Source of the DNA: Candidatus Bathycorpusculum sp.
Lineage (GTDB): Archaea; Thermoproteota; Bathyarchaeia; Bathyarchaeales; Bathycorpusculaceae
Reading direction: 5' to 3'
Assembly: GCA_009779045.1 (NCBI GenBank)
Contig: WREZ01000023.1
Span: 1 to 11,641, forward strand
DNA: 11,641 bases
The notes under the pieces were generated by a model. The model did no database searches, was not told the origin of the DNA, and saw nothing but the letters and a program-made list of their open reading frames with translations. Below are positions 1 to 5,901 of this stretch, one piece after another. Position 1 is the first letter of the stretch; every line of letters starts with the position of its first letter. The position numbers were made by a program, and so were the translations under genes.

Positions 1-1
1 T

Positions 2-163
2 AACCCTGGCACACCTTTGGATCCAGACCAGCAAGCAGGTTTTAACTTGGTAGAACTTATCGTAATCACCACAATAGCCGTCATAATAGCCGTTGCAGCA
101 ACTTTGTTAATACTTAGAAAACAACTAACACAAAAAACAGTTGATGCGATAAACAAGTTATAG
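2..163 (+). CDS. C-terminal end of a membrane-anchored protein (partial, 5' end outside window)
   Basis: The frame is open from the window edge to a TAG stop at 161-163 and encodes about 53 residues. After a short Pro/Gly/Asp-rich stretch (NPGTPLDPDQQAGF) comes one strongly hydrophobic segment of about 22 residues (LVELIVITTIAVIIAVAATL), then a basic tail starting RKQ. This is the arrangement of a surface protein held by a single C-terminal membrane helix, with the bulk outside and a short cytoplasmic tail. The surface protein at 7280-8215 has the same plan. The family cannot be named from this fragment. It could also be the last helix of a multi-pass protein. The stop codon sits inside a palindrome followed by a T-run, consistent with the gene ending here. 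Confidence 0.6.
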   Translation, partial: NPGTPLDPDQQAGFNLVELIVITTIAVIIAVAATLLILRKQLTQKTVDAINKL

Positions 164-178
164 CTATAACTCTTTTTT
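156..178 (+). terminator. Palindrome plus T6 terminator-like signal
   Basis: AGTTATAGCTATAACT (156-171) is a perfect 16-base palindrome over the stop codon of the upstream gene, followed by C and six T (173-178). Archaeal RNA polymerase terminates at T-runs, and the palindrome adds a possible AT-rich hairpin. The position fits the end of the plus-strand gene. Confidence 0.55.
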
Positions 179-239
179 CCAGTTCAGCTAATAGCTACTG
201 TTTGAAATGTGTCAGATTTTTTGTAGTTGTGATTTGTTG

Positions 240-719
240 TTATTTTTGTTTAGTTTTTGGGTATTGTTTATAGTAGTCTTGTGGTTTTAAGATGACGCTT
301 TGTACTCGTTGGACTCGTTTGTTGGTGTTGGCTTTTTTCTGAAATAACACTACCTCTTTTGACTTGCTAAATTTTTCAATTTTACCGTTGTCTCGAGTGC
401 GTTCCAAATTTATGCAGTCATCAACTTGGCAGTTTAAAATGCATGCACCACAGTAAACACATAAGTCCTCTATGATTGTAACTTTACCTCCACCCCAATA
501 TAGAGCGGTTGTTGGACAAACTTTAATGCATTCTTTACATTGTACACCAAGGCACGTGTAGTTGTTGATGCTTATTTTGCCGTCTTGAAAAACATCTTTT
601 ACACCTGTTGGCGCTAAAAGGGCTTCTCGATTTTTTTTCTTCTCAGAACCAGACGCAGTGTCCTCTGCTAATAATCCAAAGATATCAATGCTTCCATTAT
701 TTTGAGGCATATCAACCAT
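240..719 (-). CDS. 4Fe-4S dicluster ferredoxin-domain protein
   Basis: A small iron-sulfur protein of about 159 residues, probably a soluble electron carrier or the electron-transfer subunit of an unidentified oxidoreductase. Numbering from the ATG at 719, the centre holds two cysteine groups: C-x4-C-x2-C-x3-CP (about residues 56-69) and C-x2-C-x2-C-x3-C (about 87-97), with one more Cys at about 102. This is the bacterial-type two-[4Fe-4S] ferredoxin pattern, with a longer first spacing than usual. An N-terminal region of about 50 residues and a basic C-terminal tail of about 55 (KKANTNKRVQRVQ, then KPQDYYKQYPKTKQK) extend well beyond a minimal ferredoxin. The start is unsure: ATG 719 and ATG 710 are both possible, and GTG 722 or TTG 734 would lengthen it. 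It follows the XTP pyrophosphatase gene after a gap that has its own TATA-like boxes, so it may be transcribed separately. The redox partner is unknown. Confidence 0.85.
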   Translation of the reverse strand: MVDMPQNNGSIDIFGLLAEDTASGSEKKKNREALLAPTGVKDVFQDGKISINNYTCLGVQCKECIKVCPTTALYWGGGKVTIIEDLCVYCGACILNCQVDDCINLERTRDNGKIEKFSKSKEVVLFQKKANTNKRVQRVQSVILKPQDYYKQYPKTKQK

Positions 720-735
720 CACTAACAGTAACAAC

Positions 736-773
736 TAAAATTGTATAACGTTACAGATGATAATTATACTTAT
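736..773 (-). promoter_or_regulatory. TATA-like boxes upstream of the ferredoxin gene
   Basis: On the minus strand, AAGTATAATTA (about 761-771) and TTATACAATT (about 738-748) resemble archaeal TATA boxes. With a start site 24-28 bases downstream, the first gives a leader of about 20 bases to ATG 719 and the second an essentially leaderless message. Which one is used cannot be decided from sequence. Confidence 0.35.
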
Positions 774-792
774 CCTATGATAAGTCTTTAGA

Positions 793-1416
793 CTACAAGT
801 TATCACATATGTTGCTGTACCATTTAGCAAATTTATTAACTGCTTTAGCTCTATGTGAAATATAGTTTTTTTCTTCTAAGGGCATTTCCGCAAACGTTTT
901 CTCGCTATCCATTGGTTGAAAAATTGGGTCAAACCCAAAGCCAGAGTTGCCATCACCGTTGCGTTCGGTAAGTGTTATTTCTCCTTCAGTTTTGCCCTCA
1001 AAAAGCTGTGGACCTGTTTTTTGACTGTAGAATACTATAGCTGAGCAGAATGTTGCTTTACGGTTTTGTAAGTTTTCCATTAATTTTAGAATACCTCTAT
1101 TTTGAATTGTCTTGTAAACATACGCTGAGTATGGACCTGGAAAACCTTCAAGGGCATCAATGAAGAGTCCTGCATCTTCAACAATTAAGGGTATATGACA
1201 CTTATTGAATGCATCTATCGCACTGTCTTGTGCAATTTCATTTATATTATCACTTTGAGTTTCTTTCCCTTTCATACGCAACATGCCAACAGCTATCCCC
1301 CTAAGACTTAGGACACTGCGCACCTCGTTGAACTTGTGAAAATTACCCGTCACAAACAACACATTTTTATTTTTACCCAACAACAACTCTGTTGTATTAT
1401 TGTTTACGTTCTTCAA
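793..1416 (-). CDS. rdgB: XTP/dITP pyrophosphatase (RdgB/HAM1 family)
   Basis: Hydrolyses non-canonical purine triphosphates (dITP, XTP, ITP) to monophosphate and pyrophosphate, keeping deaminated bases out of nucleic acids; cytosolic. Family motifs are clear: the substrate-binding start FVTGNFHKFNEV (about residues 21-32), EDAGLFIDALEGFPGPYSAY with the metal-binding acidic pair (about 80-99), FGFDPIF, EKTFAEM, and a C-terminal SHR (187-189) that contacts the base. I chose the TTG at 1416 because GAGGT lies 7 bases upstream, giving 207 residues. A GTG at 1455 would add 13 residues inside bud32 with no family similarity, and the core would still fit starts near 1386-1380. With the chosen start the gene overlaps the bud32 end by 20 bases, so the two are surely co-transcribed and perhaps translationally coupled. 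Function is near certain; the start is not. Confidence 0.93.
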   Translation of the reverse strand: MKNVNNNTTELLLGKNKNVLFVTGNFHKFNEVRSVLSLRGIAVGMLRMKGKETQSDNINEIAQDSAIDAFNKCHIPLIVEDAGLFIDALEGFPGPYSAYVYKTIQNRGILKLMENLQNRKATFCSAIVFYSQKTGPQLFEGKTEGEITLTERNGDGNSGFGFDPIFQPMDSEKTFAEMPLEEKNYISHRAKAVNKFAKWYSNICDNL

Positions 1417-2059
1417 TGTAACGACCTCGCTTTTCAATTTCACTAATTTTCTCACAAACCTTTTCTGTCAACTCAACACCTAGCACTAAACGGTAACCTG
1501 CCAAAATATCCTTAAAACAGTTTTCCCAAATAGAAAAATGTGTACTCTGCAACGCACGCTTTAACAGGTGCAAATCAACACCTTTTGCTTCTAATTCAAC
1601 ATTTTTCTCGCCTAAACCAAAATCTACCAGAAAAATCTTACTTTGACTATCTAGTATCATATTTGATGTTGTAAGATCACCATGGATCAAGTTTTCTTTA
1701 TGAAGCATTCCAATTAATTCACCAATTTTTAAACAAATTTCTCTGCAATCTGCTTTTGCATCACTGTTTAGGTATTGCTTTACTTGAACGCCCTCTATGT
1801 ACTCCATTATAATTGTAGCTTCTGACACATTTACCATATAAATTAATGGCGTTAAAACTCCTGCAACTTTGGCTTGATGTAACAATTGAGCCTCATGTAT
1901 TGTACGATAACTACGAATTTGTATATCAAGGAATTCTGGTCGATATTTTTTTGGCAATCGAACTTTAGTTATAGCTTTTTTCCCATACCAATTGGACAGG
2001 TAAAGACTTGCTTCCGCACCTTTCTTTAATAAAACAGACTGTTTTAATTCATCATCCAT
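1397..2059 (-). CDS. bud32: KEOPS complex kinase/ATPase Bud32 (PRPK family)
   Basis: Small atypical kinase-fold subunit of KEOPS that sits on Kae1 and supports tRNA t6A37 synthesis, acting mainly as an ATPase. The 220 residues match the usual archaeal stand-alone length. Visible elements: the glycine-rich start KKGAEASLY (12-20), the nucleotide-binding Lys in AITKVR (K32), a helix-C Glu in HEAQLL (E56), the catalytic loop HGDLTTSN (126-133, D128 and N133) and DFG (146-148), then a short C-lobe ending in a basic GRYIEERKQ tail typical of the family. The ATG at 2059 lies inside kae1, overlapping its end by 16 bases in another frame, so the proteins are separate but coupled. Some archaea instead carry a Kae1-Bud32 fusion. 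The rdgB start overlaps its 3' end. The other KEOPS subunits (Cgi121, Pcc1) are not in this window. Confidence 0.95.
   Translation of the reverse strand: MDDELKQSVLLKKGAEASLYLSNWYGKKAITKVRLPKKYRPEFLDIQIRSYRTIHEAQLLHQAKVAGVLTPLIYMVNVSEATIIMEYIEGVQVKQYLNSDAKADCREICLKIGELIGMLHKENLIHGDLTTSNMILDSQSKIFLVDFGLGEKNVELEAKGVDLHLLKRALQSTHFSIWENCFKDILAGYRLVLGVELTEKVCEKISEIEKRGRYIEERKQ
1424..1428 (-). promoter_or_regulatory. Ribosome-binding site deciding the rdgB start
   Basis: GAGGT on the minus strand, inside the 3' end of bud32, seven bases before the TTG at 1416. It is the only good match to the archaeal anti-Shine-Dalgarno near the possible starts and is why TTG 1416 was preferred over GTG 1455. Confidence 0.5.
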
Positions 2060-3081
2060 GGTACATCTACTCTATCTACGCGCCAACGTAGTTTTACATA
2101 ACTTTCATCTATGGGCGTAACTATGCTGTGTGTGTAAGCTAAACTACCTGTCCATGCAATCATTGCACCGTTATCTGTGGCAAACCTCTGTGGTACAACA
2201 TTAAACTTTGCGTCATGCTCCTCCGCAATTACCTTAAGCATTGCCTGTAAACGTTTATTGGCTGCCACCCCACCCGTTAGTAAAACTTCCTTCTTTTCAG
2301 TGTGAGCTAACGCCCGCTCCGTAACTTCTGCAACCATAGCAAAAGCGTGCTCTTGCAGACTATAACACACATCTTCCAGATTACTATTATTAACGTGAAG
2401 CTGTGTAGTTGCTGCTGTTAACAGCCCACTTAAGGATAAATCCATACCTTTCACCACATATGGTAGTGAGATAAAATTTTTACTTTTAAGTGCCAACTGT
2501 TCTACAGCAGCTCCAAGTGGTAAACCTTTCTGATTTTTTAAACCTGCCTGCCTTGCAAAAACATCAAGACAATTACCTAACGCGATATCTAAAGTCTCGC
2601 CAAAAACTCGATAACGTTTAGACTCAAACGCGGTAACCATTGTATTTCCTCCTGAGGCATAAAGTGTAACAGGATCAATTGCACCTGTTTTTAATTTTCC
2701 AATTTCAATATGTGCAATAGAATGGTTCACACCAACTAGAGGTATCTGTAAATATGCCGCTAAAGCACGAGCAACAGTTGCTCCTGTACGCAAACAAGGA
2801 CCAAGGCCCGGACCCATTGAAAAAGCAATACATGTAAGATCTTTAGCTTTTATCTCTGCATCTGTTAATGCTTGCAAAAGAACTTTACTTGCAACTTCAG
2901 AATGATGACGTGCCGCTTCCCTTGGATGAATACCCCCCTCATCTGGTATGTAACCATCTACTGCGTTTGCAAGAATTTCCCCATTAAATTTGGCTATACC
3001 TACACCAAAATCGTCTGCCGTAGACTCTATACCTAAACAGTAACCGTCATCGATTAACGATATTTTCTGTACATTAACCAT
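2044..3081 (-). CDS. kae1: tRNA N6-threonylcarbamoyladenosine transferase Kae1 (KEOPS)
   Basis: Catalytic subunit of KEOPS, which transfers the threonylcarbamoyl group from TC-AMP to A37 of ANN-decoding tRNAs. It belongs to the ASKHA ATPase fold, TsaD/Kae1/Qri7 family. At 345 residues it is close to the usual archaeal length, with about 10 extra residues before the conserved CLGIES. Motifs: GIESTADD (17-24), HPREAARHHSEV (52-63), SMGPGLGPCLRTG (88-100), metal-binding HSIAH (H120, H124), YASGGNT (141-147), GETLDIALGNCLD, LTGGVAANKRL, and ATDNGAMIAW with metal ligand D303. No key residue is missing. It is the first gene of the minus-strand cluster. A TATA-like box about 30 bases before the ATG makes a nearly leaderless message likely. 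It is divergent from the TFE-beta gene and shares their 79-base spacer. Confidence 0.97.
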   Translation of the reverse strand: MVNVQKISLIDDGYCLGIESTADDFGVGIAKFNGEILANAVDGYIPDEGGIHPREAARHHSEVASKVLLQALTDAEIKAKDLTCIAFSMGPGLGPCLRTGATVARALAAYLQIPLVGVNHSIAHIEIGKLKTGAIDPVTLYASGGNTMVTAFESKRYRVFGETLDIALGNCLDVFARQAGLKNQKGLPLGAAVEQLALKSKNFISLPYVVKGMDLSLSGLLTAATTQLHVNNSNLEDVCYSLQEHAFAMVAEVTERALAHTEKKEVLLTGGVAANKRLQAMLKVIAEEHDAKFNVVPQRFATDNGAMIAWTGSLAYTHSIVTPIDESYVKLRWRVDRVDVPWMMN

Positions 3082-3160
3082 ATGAATGAAGGTTCAAAGA
3101 GGGATACATATTTTTATCTGAAACAAACAATTTATTGCATTATCTGGAACTGATCTTAGC
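3082..3160. promoter_or_regulatory. Divergent promoter between kae1 and the TFE-beta gene
   Basis: The 79-base spacer holds a minus-strand TATA-like box TAAAAATATG (about 3107-3116, some 30 bases before the kae1 ATG) and a plus-strand AATTTATTGC (3129-3138, some 27 bases before the TFE-beta ATG). Both predict messages with almost no leader, common for first genes in archaea, and no Shine-Dalgarno sequence is seen before either ATG. A tRNA-modification operon and a basal transcription factor are thus read from one short region. Confidence 0.5.
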
Positions 3161-3595
3161 ATGCCTAAACGTAATGACCTTGAACAAAAAGCGCTCCATT
3201 ATGTGGTGAACACAGGTTATCAAGGTGTACTTCAATCCGACTTATGGCGGGAACTTAGCGCAAGCAGCCGCGAAGGTTCACGTGTATCCATTAAACTAGA
3301 AGAAAAGGGTCTCATACGAAGAGAAAAAGAACTACAAGACGGCCGATGGACCTATAGACTATACCCAAAAAGACTTCCTGCATCTATCGAAACCATTGTT
3401 GACTGCCCCTGTCTATTATGTCCAGACAATGCACGATGCGACCCAACTACTACAATTTCTCCTAAAACCTGCCAAAAACTAACTGACTGGATTTTAGGAT
3501 TAGGAACCGAAAAACAAGCACAAACTATACTTACCGCCCCAAGCGAACCAAATATTTTAGAGGATGAATACCTTGCCGAAAGCTTGGATACGTGA
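3161..3595 (+). CDS. Transcription factor E beta subunit (TFE-beta, RPC39/RPC34-like)
   Basis: 144 residues with an N-terminal winged helix (about 5-70; NTGYQGVLQSDLWRELSASSREGSR is the helix-turn-helix part and DGRWTYRLYP the wing) followed by a cysteine cluster: C82, C84, C87, C93 and C104. The spacing C-x2-CP-x4-C, then ISP-x2-C-x3-T-x-W, matches what I recall of the C-terminal [4Fe-4S] motif of human RNA polymerase III subunit RPC39, whose archaeal counterpart is TFE-beta. TFE-beta pairs with TFE-alpha and helps RNA polymerase open promoter DNA. The length suits archaeal TFE-beta, which has one winged helix. The gene overlaps the downstream methyltransferase gene and is divergent from kae1. 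Without the cysteine motif it would only pass as a generic MarR-like HTH protein, an annotation it may carry in databases. TFE-alpha is not in the window. Confidence 0.8.
   Translation: MPKRNDLEQKALHYVVNTGYQGVLQSDLWRELSASSREGSRVSIKLEEKGLIRREKELQDGRWTYRLYPKRLPASIETIVDCPCLLCPDNARCDPTTTISPKTCQKLTDWILGLGTEKQAQTILTAPSEPNILEDEYLAESLDT
3560..3563 (+). promoter_or_regulatory. Ribosome-binding site before the rlmE start
   Basis: GAGG at 3560-3563, within the end of the TFE-beta gene. It is too close to serve ATG 3564 but lies 9 bases before TTG 3573, which also gives the N-terminus expected for the family (MPKAWIRERK). Confidence 0.45.
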
Positions 3596-4193
3596 AAGAA
3601 AAAGCGAATTCTACTACAAAAAAGCTAAAGCCGAAAACTACCGCAGCCGTTCCACATACAAACTAGTTCAAGCTAATGAAAAATACAACTTTATCCGACT
3701 GCGTAACGTTGTCGTGGACTTAGGCGCCGCACCAGGAGGCTGGATCCAAGCAGCCCGAAAAATAACCGGTAGGCATGGCTTTGTTTTAGGTGTAGACCTC
3801 AAACCAATCGAACCATTTCCCCAAGACTACATTCGAACAATCGTTGGAGACCTAACAGATCCAACAATCACAGAACAAATATTGTCCTTTTTACCCCGCA
3901 AACCTGACACAGTAATTTCTGACGCTGCACCAAACATTACTGGCGTATGGGAAGTTGACCACGCCCGACAAATTGATCTAGCAACTAAAGCATTAGAAGT
4001 TACACTACAAATTTTACGCCCTAACGGTAACTTTTTTGTAAAACTCTTCCAAGGTGACCTGATGGATGAGTTCGTTCAAACAGTTAAAGAAAACTTTACT
4101 GAAGTAAAGTTTGTTAAACCAGCTGCTAGCCGAGCAAAAAGCTCTGAAATGTACCTTTTAGCTTTAGGTTTAAAAACTAAAATCGAAGAATAA
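3573..4193 (+). CDS. rlmE: RlmE/FtsJ-family rRNA (or tRNA) 2'-O-methyltransferase
   Basis: SAM-dependent 2'-O-ribose methyltransferase. Bacterial RlmE modifies U2552 of 23S rRNA, eukaryotic relatives also act on tRNA, and the archaeal substrate is likely 23S rRNA. Numbering from TTG 3573 (206 residues), the sequence shows the basic N-terminus WIRERKSEFYY, SRSTYKL with catalytic K30, SAM motif I VVDLGAAPGGW (about 47-57), acidic D75 at the end of strand 2, ISDAAPN with D117, FFVKLFQG with K157 and SSEMYL with E192. The full K-D-K-E tetrad is present. The length matches single-domain archaeal members without a TRAM extension. The start overlaps the TFE-beta gene by 23 bases. ATG 3564 would add three residues but has the GAGG almost against it. 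The gene ends in a hairpin plus T-run. Confidence 0.93.
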   Translation: MPKAWIRERKSEFYYKKAKAENYRSRSTYKLVQANEKYNFIRLRNVVVDLGAAPGGWIQAARKITGRHGFVLGVDLKPIEPFPQDYIRTIVGDLTDPTITEQILSFLPRKPDTVISDAAPNITGVWEVDHARQIDLATKALEVTLQILRPNGNFFVKLFQGDLMDEFVQTVKENFTEVKFVKPAASRAKSSEMYLLALGLKTKIEE

Positions 4194-4220
4194 GTTTCAC
4201 TTTTCTCTATTCTTTTTTGT
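4186..4220 (+). terminator. Hairpin and T-rich terminator after rlmE
   Basis: AAGAATA (4186-4192) can pair with TATTCTT (4208-4214) across a 15-base loop, followed by a run of T (4213-4218) and TTT after one G. It overlaps the stop codon of rlmE and is the likely end of the TFE-beta/rlmE transcript. Confidence 0.45.
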
Positions 4221-4340
4221 TTGCAACTGCCCTCGTTATTAGCGCTAAAATGCTAACCTATAGTTTTGGTTGGAACATATTCTTTTTTATGTTTGTTACT
4301 ATGTAACCTTTGGAAAAAGTTAAATTGATAGCGTTTAATC

Positions 4341-4350
4341 TTTATAATTA
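4341..4350 (+). promoter_or_regulatory. TATA box of the SpoIIM-family gene
   Basis: TTTATAATTA at 4341-4350, about 40 bases before the GTG start at 4385. It predicts a transcript start near 4370-4374 and a leader of about 12 bases. It stands out in a G/T-rich stretch of 190 bases that has no other recognisable element. Confidence 0.45.
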
Positions 4351-4384
4351 ACTTGAAATTGAATCATTAAAAGATGGATGTGTT

Positions 4385-4942
4385 GTGTTGAGAGATATTT
4401 TGTCGTTTTGGGAGTCTGCATCTGTTAGGCGGAAAAAATTGTACTCTTTGCTTTTCATTTTCCTTTTGTCTGTTGTAGTAACGTTTGCTGGAACTTTAAT
4501 GCCGTTAAGTGATGACGATGCAAAGGTGCTCTCCGATAGCGTTAATCAGATAGTTGCTGAAAACGATAGTTTGGCTTCTTTATCGGGCGCCATTTTTGTT
4601 AACAATTTTAGGCTTTGTTTACCTATGTTTATTCCTGTGTTTGGTGCTGTATTTGGATTGTTTGTATTGTTTTCGACAGGTATAGGTATAGGTGCCGTTT
4701 CAGTGGTGCAAGGAATGTCTGGTGGTGTTGCCTTATTGATGTTAATGATTACGCCTATTTTTTGGCTTGAATTTATCTCGTATACAATGGGTATGACTGA
4801 AAGTGTTTGGACATTTCGACGATTACTTCAAAAACGTTGGAGCTACTTAAAATGGACTGCAATGTTCATAGGTATAACTGCTGTGTTACTTGCAATAGGT
4901 GCCGTAGTAGAAGCATGGCTTATACTAGCCGTAGGTGTATAA
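4385..4942 (+). CDS. SpoIIM/DUF95-family integral membrane protein
   Basis: 185 residues, mostly hydrophobic, with about four to five predicted membrane helices (roughly 20-38, 74-95, 97-130 which may be two, and 155-182). The stretch FVNNFRLCLPMFIPVFGAVFGLFVLFSTG is typical of the SpoIIM (stage II sporulation protein M, PF01944) family: the family's NN pair, then a Gly-rich helix and a glutamate-containing later helix (FWLEFISYTMGMTES). The archaeal members have nothing to do with sporulation and their function is not established. Membrane remodelling or export roles have been suggested for the wider family. The only in-frame starts are GTG 4385 or TTG 4388, with a TATA box upstream. The gene stands alone and converges on nadC with 13 bases between stops. 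Its T-run for termination (4959-4964) lies in the nadC 3' end. Codons end mostly in G or T, unlike rlmE just upstream. Confidence 0.75.
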   Translation: MLRDILSFWESASVRRKKLYSLLFIFLLSVVVTFAGTLMPLSDDDAKVLSDSVNQIVAENDSLASLSGAIFVNNFRLCLPMFIPVFGAVFGLFVLFSTGIGIGAVSVVQGMSGGVALLMLMITPIFWLEFISYTMGMTESVWTFRRLLQKRWSYLKWTAMFIGITAVLLAIGAVVEAWLILAVGV

Positions 4943-4955
4943 CCTACTACCTGAC

Positions 4956-5813
4956 TTATTTTTTAATTATTTCTAAGCTGATGTCTAAGGCTTTTACACT
5001 ATGTGTTAATGCTCCAATGCTAATTATATCAATTTCAGTTTGAGCATATTCTAGCAATGTTTCACTATTAATTCCACCACTTACCTCCAGCAAAACTTTA
5101 TGAGACAACTCTGCTTTTTTGAGTATTTGTACTGCCTTGTTAACATCTTCTGGTGTAAAATTGTCTAGCATAATTATGTCTGCTCCTGCTTTTGCCACTT
5201 CAATAATATCTGTTGCTCTTGTTATTTCCACTTCAATTTTCTTACTAAAGGACGTTTTTTCTTTTGCTAACTTTACTGCTTTAACAGGACCTCCAATTAC
5301 TGCGATGTGGTTATCTTTAATTAAAATCATATCATCTAAATGCAATCTATGTGGATCGCCACCGCCAATTGCAACAGCTTTTTTATCAAAATATAGTAAG
5401 CCAGGTGCAGTTTTTCGAGTTGCCGCAATTTTTGCAACAGAATTTACAGTTTTCAGTTTTTCAACAAATTTACGTGTAGCTGTTGCAATGCCACACATGC
5501 GTGATAACAAATTAAGCAGAGTACGTTCAATGGTCAAAATAGTTTGAGCATTACCCATTATTTGCATTAGAACCTGAGTATCTTTTACTTGATCACCATC
5601 AACGACATAGGCTTTAACTTTTAGATCCATGACTTGAGCAAAGATAATTGCCTCGTTAATACCTGCAACTATTCCAGACTCTTTAGCGATCACTTCAGCA
5701 GTTACAGTTAAACCAGCTGAAATAATTGCCGTTGATGTAACATCACCTTGTCCCACATCATCTTTTAGCAACTGTATGAGTTGTTCTTCCACAAGTTTTC
5801 TAGGCATGAACAT
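4956..5813 (-). CDS. nadC: Nicotinate-nucleotide pyrophosphorylase (quinolinate phosphoribosyltransferase)
   Basis: Converts quinolinate and PRPP to nicotinate mononucleotide, CO2 and pyrophosphate, the third step of de novo NAD synthesis; cytosolic. At 285 residues it is full length: an N-terminal sandwich domain (about 1-110, GQGDVTS at 21-27, the conserved EGxxAG-like loop here ESGIVAGI) followed by the barrel. Active-site residues are visible: E96-R97 in ERTLLNL, R133-K134 in ATRKTAPGL, H155-R156 in GGGDPHRLHLDD, K166-D167 in LIKDNH, then EVEI, IMLDNF, LEVSGGI and ISIGALTHS. ATG 5813 or ATG 5807 may start it. A minus-strand TTTAAA box near 5838-5843 would place the transcript end about 2 bases before 5813. 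The usual partners nadA and nadB are not adjacent. The gene is divergent from the glycosyltransferase. Confidence 0.96.
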   Translation of the reverse strand: MFMPRKLVEEQLIQLLKDDVGQGDVTSTAIISAGLTVTAEVIAKESGIVAGINEAIIFAQVMDLKVKAYVVDGDQVKDTQVLMQIMGNAQTILTIERTLLNLLSRMCGIATATRKFVEKLKTVNSVAKIAATRKTAPGLLYFDKKAVAIGGGDPHRLHLDDMILIKDNHIAVIGGPVKAVKLAKEKTSFSKKIEVEITRATDIIEVAKAGADIIMLDNFTPEDVNKAVQILKKAELSHKVLLEVSGGINSETLLEYAQTEIDIISIGALTHSVKALDISLEIIKK

Positions 5814-5901
5814 GATTGTAACTTATTTTATCAAAGGTTTAAATGCTTCCATTGTTCCCTTAATTCCAAAATTAACAAATGCGTCTTGTTGCTGTGATTG
5901 T
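5814..5901. promoter_or_regulatory. Divergent promoter region nadC / glycosyltransferase
   Basis: This 88-base spacer holds a minus-strand TTTAAA box (about 5838-5843) for nadC and a plus-strand AAATTAAC (about 5868-5875), some 30 bases before ATG 5902, for the glycosyltransferase. Both suggest short or no leaders. The reading frame of the glycosyltransferase is open through the spacer into nadC, but that upstream part has no family similarity. Confidence 0.35.

Noticed and set aside
4194..4384. Possible small RNA (C/D box) before the SpoIIM gene because of GATG-type motifs near 4373-4381
   Set aside because: No matching CUGA boxes at proper spacing, and the motif overlaps the expected transcript start of the gene.
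5119..5547. 142-codon plus-strand ORF inside nadC
   Set aside because: It is antisense to a clear full-length nadC and has no independent evidence. The plus-strand ORFs at 4807-5043 and 9130-9408 are rejected for the same kind of reason.
5776..5901. 42-codon extension of the glycosyltransferase into nadC
   Set aside because: It overlaps nadC antisense, has Cys-rich unconserved residues, and the family's N-terminal motif starts right at ATG 5902.
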